Notes under the pieces: generated by a model
What the model saw: the letters and a program-made list of their open reading frames with translations, nothing else
The model's database searches: none
What the model was told of the DNA's origin: nothing
Assembly (NCBI GenBank): GCA_013398955.1
Contig: VWPU01014059.1
Coordinates: forward strand, 248,001 to 312,000
Reading direction: 5' to 3'
From: Callaeas wilsoni
Taxonomy: Eukaryota; Chordata; Aves; Passeriformes; Callaeidae
Length of the DNA stretch: 64,000 bases
Part shown: piece by piece, positions 36,877 through 50,311 of the stretch
Position numbering within the stretch: position 1 is the first letter of the stretch
Layout: the number at the start of each line of letters is the position of its first letter
Program-made: the position numbers and the translations under genes

Positions 36877-36892
36877 GGGGTGGGGTGGGGGG
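36877..36892 (+). repeat. G-run cluster, possible G-quadruplex
   Basis: GGGGTGGGGTGGGGGG is the only strong G-run cluster seen in this AT-rich stretch. Runs of four, four and six G residues with single-T loops could fold as a quadruplex if the last run is split. Confidence 0.6.
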
Positions 36893-38679
36893 TGTACACT
36901 AAAACAGGAATGGATTTAATAGAAAAGTCTTCTTAACCAGTCTTTCTAAAATCTATGGTCACCCCAAATCATCAATTTCCATTATGCATGGTTCCAATAA
37001 GCAGCTTGTAACAACTATATGAATTTCCTTGACTTAGACATTTTCATGAAATATGTGTATTAATTAATATATTAAATTGTTATGGAAAGTAATTTTCAAA
37101 GTAGGAAATGCTTCATGTTGAAACATAGTAATGAATTACCAAGAGGGAAAGGGTAAGATTCATTATGATTTATTTATTAATCAATCAAATGGAGCAGGTG
37201 AGACCTTGTTAAATCATGATCCTCATGCTAAGCCATGGCACAGCTACAAGCTGGAGACATTTTGGCAGTTTGAGATCTGCCCTTCCTTTTTTATAAATTA
37301 ACAGGTAAAAGATCTTTATTCTCATTAGAATTGAATGCTGACACCACATGGACCAAGAGAGTTGCTTTTAAGCATCTAAAGGCAATCAAAGGACTTTAGT
37401 ATTCAGGGAGAGATTGGGGTACATGCTTAAACCTCAACAGTCTTAATGCGTGCATCCCATGGATTTGTTTATCAGTGGTAAGGAAGATTGACCACACATG
37501 AAGAAATTTGATATCCTGAATAAGATTAAGTGCCATGAAAGAATGACTTTTACAGTGTATTTGATTAATCCCTTCCACAGTGGACTTTTCTTTTTTTTCA
37601 GACAAACTCTTCCTTTGATCAACTACAGCAGACTTGTCTCAGCTGCATGATGTGTTTTGCTTGTAACAAATAATAAAACATGCTTATTCAGTAAGATTTT
37701 GCCTTCTGTAGATAATTGTGTCACATGTGACATAAACCTATTCAACCTTTTGGTAGTAAAATGAAATTAAATATGTAAGAGATGTGTGAGATTTTCTTAA
37801 GAGAAAGGATATGGCTTCTTGTAACTACCTGCAGTATGGACAGATTGATGAATATCTAAAATATCCCAGAGACCTTGCATTATTCTTGGATATATTAGTA
37901 ACTCCAGTTCCAAAGATTTTCTGTTGTCTCCACAGATGCCAGAAGTTTCAGGGGCTAGACAAGGGTCCTTTTCAAATTTCATATCATCTTTAGCCTTTCA
38001 TGCACCAGCTGTGAAAATCAATTAGCCTTGGTGAAACTAAGCTGCTGTATGTTCTCAATAATGAAAAATACCAACTGTGCTCTGGTGATATTCTCTGTCT
38101 GTAAAAAGAAGGATGGTGCTTCTGAATTTCTTTCTCACATTTTCCTATACAGAGTTGCCTTTTTACTTCTGCTTTTGAAATTTACCAGATGCACCAGACA
38201 GGTTAACACAGGATACTGTTTAAAAAGTAAAGAAAGCTATACCGTAGCCCAGTTCTGACATTTGTGATTCCCTAAGGCTAGTGCAAAGCCAGCTCTCAAA
38301 GTAAAAATCATCTGACTGAGTGCCAAAGTTGACTTACACTAATTCCTTGATAATGTTATGATGCCCAGTAATTCCTTGGGAATTTACAAGCTGTCCTCTT
38401 ACAAATGTCTTCTGCTTCTTTCTTTGCTTAGGAGAACAAGACAGCATCTTTGAACTTGAGAAACTTTAAAACAATGTTTGAAGAAGAGGATAAGAAGAAT
38501 CTGCCTGCACTAATTACAACTTTACAGACAAAGAGAGAGGTGCATCCATCTAGCATTTGGCATTACTGATTTCAACATAAATAAGAACAGGAATGAAAAA
38601 AAATCCACTTTTAAGTCTCCAGTGCTTATTAACTCTCAGTCGTTTTGGGTTTGAATTTTTGAGTTTCTCTTCTCTTCCG

Positions 38680-38713
38680 TTTCCCTCTCCCTCTCTCTTT
38701 CCCCTTTCCTCCC
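38680..38713 (+). repeat. Pure polypyrimidine tract (34 nt)
   Basis: An uninterrupted C/T tract follows a slightly shorter one from 38664 broken by a single G at 38679. Such tracts may form triplex DNA; a splice-acceptor role has no exon to support it. Confidence 0.85.
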
Positions 38714-41700
38714 AAGAGTCTCAAGTTGCTTTGGCTCCTTCTACTGCTACTACTTTTAGTAGCCTACACAAATCTAGGAACAAATTAGGAATGGATCTGG
38801 TTTAGATACAGAGAGTTGGAATAACTCACTGTGTAAGAGTCATTCTTTGGAGAATTATCTGTACCCATTAAGCATTTACTGACTTGGTGAGAAGCATCTA
38901 AGTTCACTGTGTCAGAGGGCAGAGCTTTCTTCAGCAGACAAATTAAATTTTGAGTTAAATCCCCAAATGTGCCTGTTAGCTTATATATTATATGCTGGAA
39001 TTTTTCTGAACTTTTATTCACACTTCAGTGATATCAGTTACCTGTCACACCAAGGACTGAAATACCACTGGCCCAGTCCATTGCTTCCCACAAAATAGCA
39101 CACAGAAGAGGGTCCTTTCTGTAATTTAATTTTCTGAGTGATAATACCATTATTTTATTCCTCAATTCAAAAATAAATATATCCAAATATAATGGTCCCA
39201 CCTCTCCTTAAAATCAGAACTACAGAACCACAGACCTTATTTGGCTAAGGAAGGAGTACAGGGAAAATATTGAAAGTAAGTGTATAAAACCTGCAGTCTT
39301 GGCAAAAGCAGTGTAATTATACTTTGAGTTATCATTTTATGGCTGTCTTCTTCTATGAATCAATTGTATGTTTAGCAGATAGTAGCATCCAAGTTATGCC
39401 TGGATTCTATGCCTGGACATGGAAGGAAAGATAACAAAATATAAAGTGGCCTGTCACAAGCTCTGACTTTGGATAAATAATACATATTGCAATGGGATTT
39501 TTGTCCTCATGGTTGCAGGACTATCTGTGTATCAGTAGAAAATTCAGTGAACTGAACTGAAAAGAGCAATAAAATCAATTCTGTTGTAATTTCACTTCTT
39601 TATTAAAGTAAGAAATTAGAGTGGTGCAAAAAGTGATGATTCAGTTATTTTTGTATAAGTCTTACTTTTTCTTGTACCTTCTAGGTATTTTTTGCTTCTA
39701 TCAACCTCCATAAAACAAGTCAAACCTGAATATATTATCCATGAAGCATATTAAAAAAATTGAGTTGTTTATAGCGCTTACTGAGAAAATAATTTCTAAG
39801 GACTTAGAGATTGCATCATAGATCACCTACAAATGAGTGAATCAGGCTTCTAATGTTTTGTTTGTTATTTGGTAGTGCAAGGAAATATATTGGAAATAGA
39901 AAAAGTAAGGGTTAGTTAGACATTTAAAATATATTTTATTCATATTATTCTAGTGTGTTCAAGGGACACTATAAAGAAAAACCAGAAGAGATGTTTCAAA
40001 TATGTAAATCTTCTCTTTCATCTCGCATTTCTTGAAAGTGGCTCTCAGTGATGATTTCCTTAGTTCCTAGATATGAGAAATAGACAGTCTATATGAACAG
40101 TGATTTTACTTTATATGGTCTTCAATCATTTATCCTCATTTTCAGAGGCAAGCTGTAGTGTATGTCAGAATAGGAATTGACCTCCAGAGTTCCGCATCAT
40201 TAAAGCAAACAAAAATATAAAGATATATGAGGTACTGCCTTAGTAATTAGCCTGGAATATTTTTGCTGTTTTTAATGTACTGATAAAGTTTCAAACACCT
40301 TTCTTAAATTATACAGAAATATGGTTTATGCACTGCAATTACTGCAATTATCTGTTCTTTCAATAGACAATGGTTTTCTGTCAGTCAGAAAATTCTACCA
40401 ATGGAGACAAAAAAACCCCAAATAAACTAGAGAAATGTACCTAGAATTTGACCAAGAAGTAGGGATTTTCATTAATTCTGGGCTAAAAGAACTTAATGAT
40501 GTCTGATGTTTTTCATCCCAACACAGAGTATCAGCTGCTTCTTTATTGCATTTTTAATTTCTGGAATCAGTGTCAAAACAGTTCTGAATACACCCATATA
40601 ACTTGTAAGATTACACAAAACCAAGCATGGATTATTCAAAATGCCACTAAACAGAGAAGAGTTACTGTCTTTAGGCAAAGTTAGCCAAGATCAACCTCTC
40701 TGTGATCTTGTGTCAAAGACATCTGATCAAGTGGCATGTTACCTGACTATACCCACCAGAGTGCAGTTCCATCAGCTGCTGACATCCCAGTCCAGCTCAT
40801 ATATCCATCGAACATAGACCTGTCCTTCCTAGATCAAGTGACAAGGAGTTGTGACACAATATTACACTGCAAAACAAGGGCAATCTACTAGGAACCTAAG
40901 AAAGGCATGTCTCCAAGTAGCACTGGCTTCAAAGAAGCAGCCACCTCCTCTCAGTCTTTAAAAATCCTAGTCATCACCACAGTTTCAAATTTTCAGTCTG
41001 ATGAAAAACGAGTATAGATAGGCTAGCACCGTGAGAGTCACAAAGATATATTTCAGCAACAGAATAATTCTATATATCAACAAGAGCAAAACCAAATCTG
41101 TGGGCCAAACTCTACTAGCAGAACTTTCTCGAAAGACCATCTAGTTACACATTATTAGTAGTATTTACTTCTTATTTATCTGGCCCTGCAGTCATCCAGA
41201 AACATTACTGAGGTAGGTTGTTAGAAGTTAAAGACAGTTTTATATGCTGTTCTTTTGCCAATGTGATTCTCTATAAACTAGTAATTTAAAATTTCCCACT
41301 CTTATCAATTATTGTTTTGTGCATGTAGTATCAAAGATGATTCAGAGAAATTAATGGTAAATACATTTTCTTGTTCCATTGGACATCTCGCTATTTTGAC
41401 ATAGTTTCTAATAATCACACTGTTTACCTAGTTAAAGTCCAAAGAACAGCTCCTTTAAAAGAGCCAAATCCTGTCCTCTTCTCATCACCCTTATTTTTCC
41501 AAGGCACACAGGAATATTTGTTTCTTTGAGCTAAAAGCTTTGATTCATCTTTGCAACTCAGGCTGAAAGACTTTTGTCCATAATAATGCTATTTTACCTT
41601 TTCAGTTTCTGTTCCTCCATTCCAGCTGATGATTACATTCCAACCTTCACCTGAAAACCAAAAGCTTTACCAGCTTTCCTGAAGTCAAGAGATATTCCAA

Positions 41701-44700
41701 TAACTCAAGTTTTTACATCACACTGCTAGCTCAAACTGTCTAGAGAGAGAAACAAAATGGAAAAGATGGTCACTTGTCAATGTGGAACCGAACAGAAAGC
41801 AATAGGCTTTTTAGAATAAACCCCATATTTTACTGAATAGCAATTTTATGGCAATAAAATTACAGCGACTTGTTTTATTAAATTGATAATTTAATTCCAA
41901 GGTGAATTTGTTAGCCTTTAGGATGAGGAAAGAAAACTTTCAAAGGTAATGATATCCTCAAATCAATTTGGAATGTGTGGTCCACTTACTACGAATTTTA
42001 CTGCTTACCTAGAGATAAAATCTTCACAAAGGTCTTGTGCCTTAATTAAAATCACACATTTCCAATAAAACACTCTAAAGCTAGTGACTGAAGGAAGATA
42101 ATTAGCAGAAACCAGTAATTCTAAAGCCTAATGTCATGGTCCTAAGTATTTATTTTATTCCTAAACATTTAATTTAAATGACTTTATCTTATTAATTATT
42201 ACTTTGAAACAAGATACAGATTAGTTTTGGAGCACCTACTTTTGTGAAATATCATTGAAGAGTAAATGTATTTCGTTTCTCTTTCCCCCTTCTTTTTGCT
42301 TTAAAAACAAGAATTTTTAGGGTTTTCCTTCTGGTTTTTTTTTTCAGTTTATTTATCTATTGCATAGTAAATTTGGGTTTATAAACTGCAAAATTCCCCA
42401 TTAGGCGAACTTTCAAAAGAAATTTGGAAATTTTCAATAAGCAATAAGAAACATATATTTAAAGGTACATCTGCAAATCCATAGGTGAAATATAGAACTA
42501 TTCAGAGAGCAGAAAAATAATTTGGAATCCGTAATGTGTATTTGCTTTCTTACAAACTACCATTTTATATAGCTTCTGTACTCTTTTTCTGAGAATCACT
42601 ATATATCAGAAAATAGGATCCCTGTATCTGCTACCTTCCACACTTCCAGAGAAATCATCTATGCCTTGAGTATGTTAAGTTCATGCTTTTCCTTTCAAAA
42701 AAAATATTTTAGTCTTTTATAGTAATTTGCAACCAGACGACACTGACTGAGATCCTCTCCGTATATGCTACATATGTTTTTAATACTGCCTTTCATGAAC
42801 TCTGGATTTTGGGGCTTCATTTCCTTTTCTCATCACCTTTCTTGGCTCAGAGGGGAAATTCAAGGCATCAGGGAACATCAAATTCATCACTTCAAAATGC
42901 AGTGAGACCTCAAGACAGACTTATTGCTTTACGAATGAATTTAAATAAAAGTAATTAGTTAGTGTTCTTTACTAAAAAATTAAAGCTAATTTACCTCTAC
43001 AGAGAAATCCTTCTTGAGATTCAAGACTTACTGGAATTATCCCTGAGGGTGATCCAATAGCACAAGAGTAAATACACCATTAGCCAATTACACATAATGA
43101 CTCCAAGACATATTGGTTGTGATGTCACTCAGGTGATTTATTAGATTTACTTCAAAGAGGCTAATTCTAATCTGTATTTATTAGAGAAAACATTATATGT
43201 ATGCAGTACACAATATGCAGTTTTAAATCTTGCACCATGATACAAAAATTTCAATACTTTCTTTCCAAAGAGGAAAACTGAACCTTGAAGACTGTATTAC
43301 ATAAAAATAATATCAAAGATTTCCTGAGTTATCCCAGACTTTATGAGCTTAAGGCCTGATGTGCTTATGGGATTACTTTAAATGAATCCTCAATTTGATT
43401 TCACTTCTAGTATTATATAACAGAAGAAACACAAATGAAGATATATTTTAGTTCTAGTAATTAGATGGGAAGAGAAAGGAGAATGACTTGAAGAAGGATT
43501 GCCTGATGATGTCCTGGAGCTAAATAAAAGTCTATTGTTTTTATATTGAATCCAAAACATTAGAAGACATTTTTTTTACTCAAAACCTCAGACGTGAAAG
43601 AAGAAATGTTTTTCTGAAACAGGGAAAAATCTATAGTGTCATAAACAAGTAGTTTCTCTCTCACTCATCACTATAGCAATATATACAGAAATCACCTTAC
43701 CACAGCTCTATGACAAAGTAGCTTTGATGCATAAAAAGTCAAAGAAAAAAATAAACCAAAACTGAAATCATCTATCCAACATAATAAACTAGAGAAGGAA
43801 TAAATGACAATATTATTCATTTATACAACATGGTTCTTTTTAAAGCCACAAATATGCCTGTGATATCACCTTGCATCAGTGACAGTTTTCATGACTATCT
43901 TTTACAGCCGTGGATATTGGGACAGACTACTCATAGGCCTGTGTGACGAGTTCCTGCATGAGGAGCAACTCTAATGTTGACTGAGTGGTCAGAGACCTCC
44001 CTGTTCCTGCAGTGATGAAAAGTATTCTCTGATCTGGGCTTGGAGGTGCTTCCTAGAAACTCTTCCTTTTCATCTACAACCTGTTTGTTTCTTCTCCAGA
44101 TTTCCTTTTTATCTATTTCGTGCCTACAACCCTGCTCTTTACCTTCCCTCCTTTCTCCATGGATTTTAGCTCTCATTAACCAGTACATCTTAAAAAAAGT
44201 AGTTTAAAAAAATTTGGGAGATTCCTTCATTCTTTCTGCCATTTTTTATCTCGGTGATATTAAAGACATCCCACATTCTGTGCACTTAAGGTTAATTTAT
44301 AATCAATATTCTGTGAAAGGAAATTATCTTCTATTGCCTAGCATAATTAAGTTTCATTGTCTATTGGCCTCTAGGTGCTGTCCTAATAAATACTAGTAAC
44401 AATAAGACCTGAAATAACCCATGTTCTTTTCTTAGTTGTACAGCTGTGAATTACTACAAATTACAGGTAGTTCTGTAATTAAGGGGTTTCTTTGTTTTTA
44501 GTGTAAATCTCAGAAAAAGGTTTGATTGTTGGTTTATTTATTTTCTTTTGATTACTGTATGTCTCCAATTGTGTGATGCGCTAAACAAGTTCCTCCTAAG
44601 TTAGTGTGGACCTCATTTCTTTAGAAAATCCAATAATTCATTTAAACTTGAAGGACACTACAACCGTGAAGAATTTAATCAAAGTTCCCTGATTAAATGA

Positions 44701-45021
44701 ATCATTGCTAATAATTATTGCTTTTCTCCAATCCCCAAAAGAAAAGGTAAAACAAGGAGAAATTGCTCATTACTGAGAACCCATCACCAAGATATTAGTG
44801 CAATTAAAAACTATGAGATTACCCTACAGTCTCATGTGTTTCATCTATGAGACAGGGCTACTACAACGAAAAAAAAAGCTACCAAAACCATATTATTGCA
44901 TTGTCATATATATATTTAAAAGGGTAGTTTTTCAACAAAAATTCATGTAGTTTTTAAAAACTTATGCATGAAAATATCTCAGAAGTTTGATCTATTTATG
45001 ATTTTTCTTCACAATTTGTTT

Positions 45022-45040
45022 ATTGAAGTTGAACTTCAAT
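45022..45040. repeat. 19-bp palindrome
   Basis: ATTGAAGTT, G, AACTTCAAT. The nine-base arms are exact reverse complements. Confidence 0.9.
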
Positions 45041-46257
45041 GAAAGAAAATTCCAGTTTCAATTGTGCACCATAGCACTGTATTGCTATACAGTGTAACAC
45101 TGGAAGCAACAAAATGTTCCCTTTTTATCTGTCATGTTCATGTGCACAACAAATAGGTTGTCAAATTTGTGATCAGTTCAGGAGCTAAAAGTTAATGTCA
45201 GTTCTTCAGTTTATATAAAAAACATTGCTTGGAAGTTTCAATGCTAATTTGCACCATCAGAGAAGATGTGAACTGAAGTATCTACAATGACATATATAAT
45301 TTGAAGGGAGAATGCAAACAACACAAAGGATTTGCCTATTATGAGCCACAGGGAGCATAGGAGTTTAATGCAATATACTTTTTCTTTTGCAGGTCTGGCT
45401 CAAAATCTTATCAATATAAAGTCCTAATATCTTATCAATTAAGAATACATGCAAAAATCTCTTTTTCAACTTTGCCATATATCTGTGCATCACAAACCTG
45501 CAGATATATTTGCATATTTAGTCTTGGTTTGCACTATATGTTTAAGGATACTAAACCAAATTAATCTAAATAGATAGCACCATGAAAGGGTATGGTTGCC
45601 TGACTGATATTATTAGGTTGCCTATTTTTGAAGAACAGACTTCATTTTTCCTAGTAAGTAACAAGCACTAACTTGATATCTCATTCTGCAAACGTGATAT
45701 CATGTTTACACTTAATCATAACTAGAGTACTTTTGGGGCAGTGGAATTTTTTATTAAAATTAATTCAAAGAATTGTGTGAATATGTGTGATGTGAAGATT
45801 CTGAGACAAATTTTTTGGATGCCAGAGAGAAACTGGACTGTATTTAGGTCAGATAGAAGGTTTGAAAGTCAAGATGTAATGAATTGCTGCTCTGACTAAT
45901 GTGGTGTTGTTAGTGTTTTCTACTTCAAATTAATTAAACTCTCAGAAAAATGACTTTAGTCTACATATTTCCAGAATCGGGATATCTGTATTACTCTGTG
46001 CAAATACAGTAATTTAAACTAAAAATATCAAATCAAGTCTCCCAATAGGACAAAGATCATCTTGCACTTAAGAGTACTGAATTGAAGTTTGAAGTTTTGT
46101 ATTCATTTTTTACCTCTTATTGTGATTAAGTTTCTATGACACAAAGTAATCACCATGGATAAGAAAAGCTTTCTTCAGATAAAATGGAACAGTGCTGTAA
46201 CTTAATCTTTGGGATCTGCAGCTTCATTCTCCTACACTGAGATTTTGATCCTTCCCC

Positions 46258-46279
46258 TTTTTTTTTAAAAAAAAAAAAA
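46258..46279 (+). repeat. T9-A13 homopolymer junction
   Basis: Nine T residues directly meet thirteen A residues, a self-complementary tract. Confidence 0.9.
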
Positions 46280-49200
46280 GATGAAATCTAGAGTAAGGTG
46301 AAATCTTTAATCCTTTGGAACCATGAAAATTTCATAGTAAAGGTAGGTCTACATAGGTACATAGACAGATGTAACTAATTTGTTGTCTTCTGTATTGAAA
46401 CAGTTGTGAAAAAAACCCCAACCAAACCCACATCTTTAGTACTCTACACAGTTTCAGAGTAAATGTCATTGTGCATTATGATTACTAAACTAACAAAGAC
46501 ACAACCCTAACCCACACGAGGAAGTTGTAGACTGCGACAAGGTGCCCACAAGGGAGGAAGCATTTTGATCAGTTTTGGATACGCATCAACTTTTTAAGTA
46601 TCTTCAAACTTGGAACATGTTCCCAATAATTATTATTTTTCATGGATTTCTAATTCTATTTGCAAATTGAGCTGCAATCTTAAAAAAACAGTGAAACACA
46701 TTCTTTCAAAACAACCAACAGCTCCAAGATAACTTTGGATCACGTCTGGTTTAGTTTACAACGAGAGCTGAGGGAGCAAAATGACTGGATGTTTCTCATT
46801 GTATCTTTATTAGATCACCCATTATCTACTTCCTTCATGGAGACTCAGAAGCTAAAGCAGAACAAAAATGTCAAATTTTGATCAACTGCTAATGAAATTC
46901 TGCTCATATGATTTGAGATACTGCTGAGAGGAGACAAAGCAGCATCTGCTTCATCAGTATTTTAAAGAGCCCATAGGATAATAGTTCTGTTTCCACAGAG
47001 TAAAAAGAAGAATTCTATGTCTTTGCATACAAGAGAGATAACAATGAGAAGGTATTCTAACACTGGAGTTTTGTTTGCTTTTAAACTGTATTTTTACCAT
47101 TCTTTTTCTTGGTAACTTTGCAACAATCAGGACTGAAATCTCACAAAGGGCTGCGTATTATAGCTGCCTTACTGGTATTGTTATTTCTGAAAGCTCAAAG
47201 TTCAAAGGGCCATGGACACCCACCTTGATAAAAGACAAAATAATGTTTTTGTATATCTGGTTTAAATTTCTTATCCCTTATTAAGCAAATGCATAGCTTT
47301 GTCAATTGTGTAATGGTGTTCTTGAAGAAAAAGACCTCATCTACAAGAAACTAGTGAAGTTTCACATTTTATTTCCCTGTAAATGAATTAAAGATGGCAA
47401 ATAAAGTCTTAGAATTTGAATTTATCAATAAAAATATCTCTCCATGACCCACAGGACTCAGTTGAAGTTTTGGCTTTTGCTTTCCACTCCATAATTTCTA
47501 GGGGACGATTTGGAAAAAAAATATTAAAGAAAATAAATCTTTCTAAATTTCAAAATATGTTAATAAATGTAATATATTGAAAACATTAATATAAATATAT
47601 TAGTTGTGGCAAACATTTTATTGTTGATAATTAAATTGTGTAATACTCATCAATCTTCTGTTAGAAGGTTATTTAGCACAATAAAAAGTGCAAAAGAGCA
47701 TTAAAAGACAGGTAAAGATAAAATTACTGTATTAGGCAGACTACTTCTAGTCAAAGCAGGACACTTAATAGAATATATCTTGTCCTATCTCTCATGCTGC
47801 AAATACTCCAAATAGGCTACTTCTCCTTCAAATCTTTTCTTTATTGCTTTGGTTACTGTGATGCTTTAAATAAAAATTTATGATCTGCTTCATGGAGGGC
47901 ACTACGCTTCATGCTAAGCAATGCCATTCTGCTTTCCAGCATTCCTGTGTTCATTCCTTCTGATCTGCCTTGTTTGGGATGAAACCGTTCTGCATTTGTG
48001 CAGAACGTGACAGAATTAAAATCTCCTCTGCACAGGAGCACTGTGTGTTAGAGATTGATTCCACAAATAAAGAAATAAGTAACACTGCAGAGGGGAGAGA
48101 GATTTTGTACACATAAACACCAGTACTTTTCCACAAGTTTAATAACTTAATGGTGCTGGAGCACAAATTCTGATATAAGTAGTCTCACTGGAGTCACCTC
48201 TTATGTTTTCCCAGGGCTGGCACAGCCTGTGTTTCTGTGACTGTCATCATCTTTTTTCAGTGATTAGGGAAGAAATTTGAGTAAACAGTGAAGGCTGATA
48301 AATTCATATTTTCTGGGAATGACGGACTAAGTAGAAGAGAGTAAATGTCTTGTATAAAATGAAGAGACCTGTATAGATCTTCAGTATTTGATTTAACCAA
48401 AAAAATTTAAGATCTCTTGTCTTTATTACAAGGAATATACATTTGATTCCACAGCTCAATTTGCACAAATCTAGTAGACACCTAGAGAAAACCTCAAATA
48501 TTTCACATATTTAATCTTTAAATGAATATAGAATTTAAACAAGATATTTGAGGCTGTGTTTCGATTTTTTTGTAGGTTTATTTTATTGGTTTCAAAGACA
48601 CTGCACCAGGTATTCAAATGAAGTTGCAAGATGAACTAGTATTTCTAATATACCATACTTTTAATTTGTAAGCAGTTGATATAGCCTAGAAACTGCTGGC
48701 ATTTATAGCATCTCTTCAATGTAAGATGAAGGAAACAGAAACATACTTTAAAAAATTTTCACTCCAAGGAACATGTACCCTGTAAAGAGCATCAAAGACT
48801 GCTGTAGATCAAGAGGTAAGCAAGGTCTCATAGTCCAAAGCACTATGGGGAAATCAGATTATTTATTTTGCAGGTTCAGTAGTAGGTAAGACCATACAGA
48901 TAAATATTTCAAACCTGAAATAAACCTTTAGGTTTTGTTGAACCCAATTAAAACCTGATTATATTAAAAAATAAGGATGCATGCCTAAATCACTTTGAAG
49001 TCTCTTAATATCAAACTTTGATAATTTTATTGAAAAAAACTCAATTTAAAATTCACACAACCCAAAGTGACTCAATATTGAGCATTTTCCACTTATGAAT
49101 TTAGACTATAAAATGAGAAATGCAAATAGATATAACTGAAGAATATTAGATCCTTGGAAGGTGAATTTTCAGTTCCTCATTTTTAAGATATTGAAATCAA

Positions 49201-49919
49201 AGCTTTGCTTTCAATGTTACCTACCCATTAAAGGGCAATCAAGAGCACTGTTGTCTATTCTTTTAATTTAAAGAGGTGGTACTAGGCAGGCATTGTCATA
49301 ATTTTTATGTGTTACCAAAGTGGTAAATTTAGGTGTAATGAGCGTCTGCTGTAATAACAATAAACGGTTAAGAATTATTCATTCTGTAAGTTATGTAGGA
49401 TGAAAGAATTTAATACACTTTTAATAATAATTCACCTTCATTAGCTATGGTATATGGAGTTGCTTCAAATTCACACTGAATTGATATCAATAAGTAATAA
49501 ATTAACTCTTCTAGTAACCCAGAAATAAACAGAAGTTTACTCCATTAATTCATTCACCTTCCTCACTGCTGCCACCAAATTTACTCCAGTTCAGTAGAAA
49601 AGAGAGAGGAAGATATTAAAGTATCTCTTGCTATCTTTGAAGGAGAATTCTTGGGAATATAAATATGACAGCTTCTCACTCTGTGTTGGTTTTTAAAAGG
49701 TAAAAAACCTATCAAGAGCTCTAGAGGAAAAAAGCATTAAGGTTAATAATTCATACTGTAAGTCCCAGATATCTCCAGAAGAAAGATAAATAGGGGAATA
49801 ACTAAGAGGAGAAAGTTTAAAAACTAGGTCTCTGCAGTAAAGATGTTATCTTGAAAGGGAAAAAAAGAGAAGCCATTTTAGGAAAACATAGTTCAGTATC
49901 CACTGTAATTTGGAGGTGC

Positions 49920-50311
49920 ACGGCATCCAAACTGGATATGTTAACCTAGTTGAGGCAGTGCTGTAAGTGAATTCAAGCAGGCACAAGCCAGGCTGCTCCC
50001 CTTGATTCCTTCGTTAGCAGATTCCTCCGAGCTGACAACAGCAGCCTCCAGGCTGTGTGTGCCCTTGGGGGAAGCAACCTGCCATGTTGTGGCGGATACA
50101 ACCATTTCAAATCTCAGGGGAGACATTTGATTGTTTCAGGAGTGTGTGCTCTTCAAATAGAAATTTCTTGTCTTCCCCAGGGATAATGCAGCGGGTTACT
50201 ACAGCATTTGTAACTGCCACCACCTTGTCAGCAGCATGTAATTATGTAAAAGAAAAAAACATCTACAGGAATTTCCCAGAAGACAGAGAACTTATAGTGT
50301 CAGATCTATAG
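49920..50311. other. GC-elevated segment, candidate conserved non-coding sequence or exon
   Basis: G+C and CpG content are higher than in the neighbouring kilobases (CpG near 49920, 50011, 50027, 50093 and 50191). Frames on both strands overlap here (49941-50126 minus, 50057-50311 plus) without a recognisable domain. A CTTGTCTTCCCCAG at about 50168-50181 resembles a splice acceptor in front of an open plus frame, but no donor-exon chain could be built. I cannot tell an enhancer from a chance fluctuation. Confidence 0.25.

Larger units (their letters stand above)
36893..49919. other. Unassigned AT-rich DNA, about 13 kb
   Basis: No gene or repeat family is recognised. A pyrimidine tract, a short palindrome and a T/A run are listed separately. 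Frames of at most 85 codons show no domain. Confidence 0.5.
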
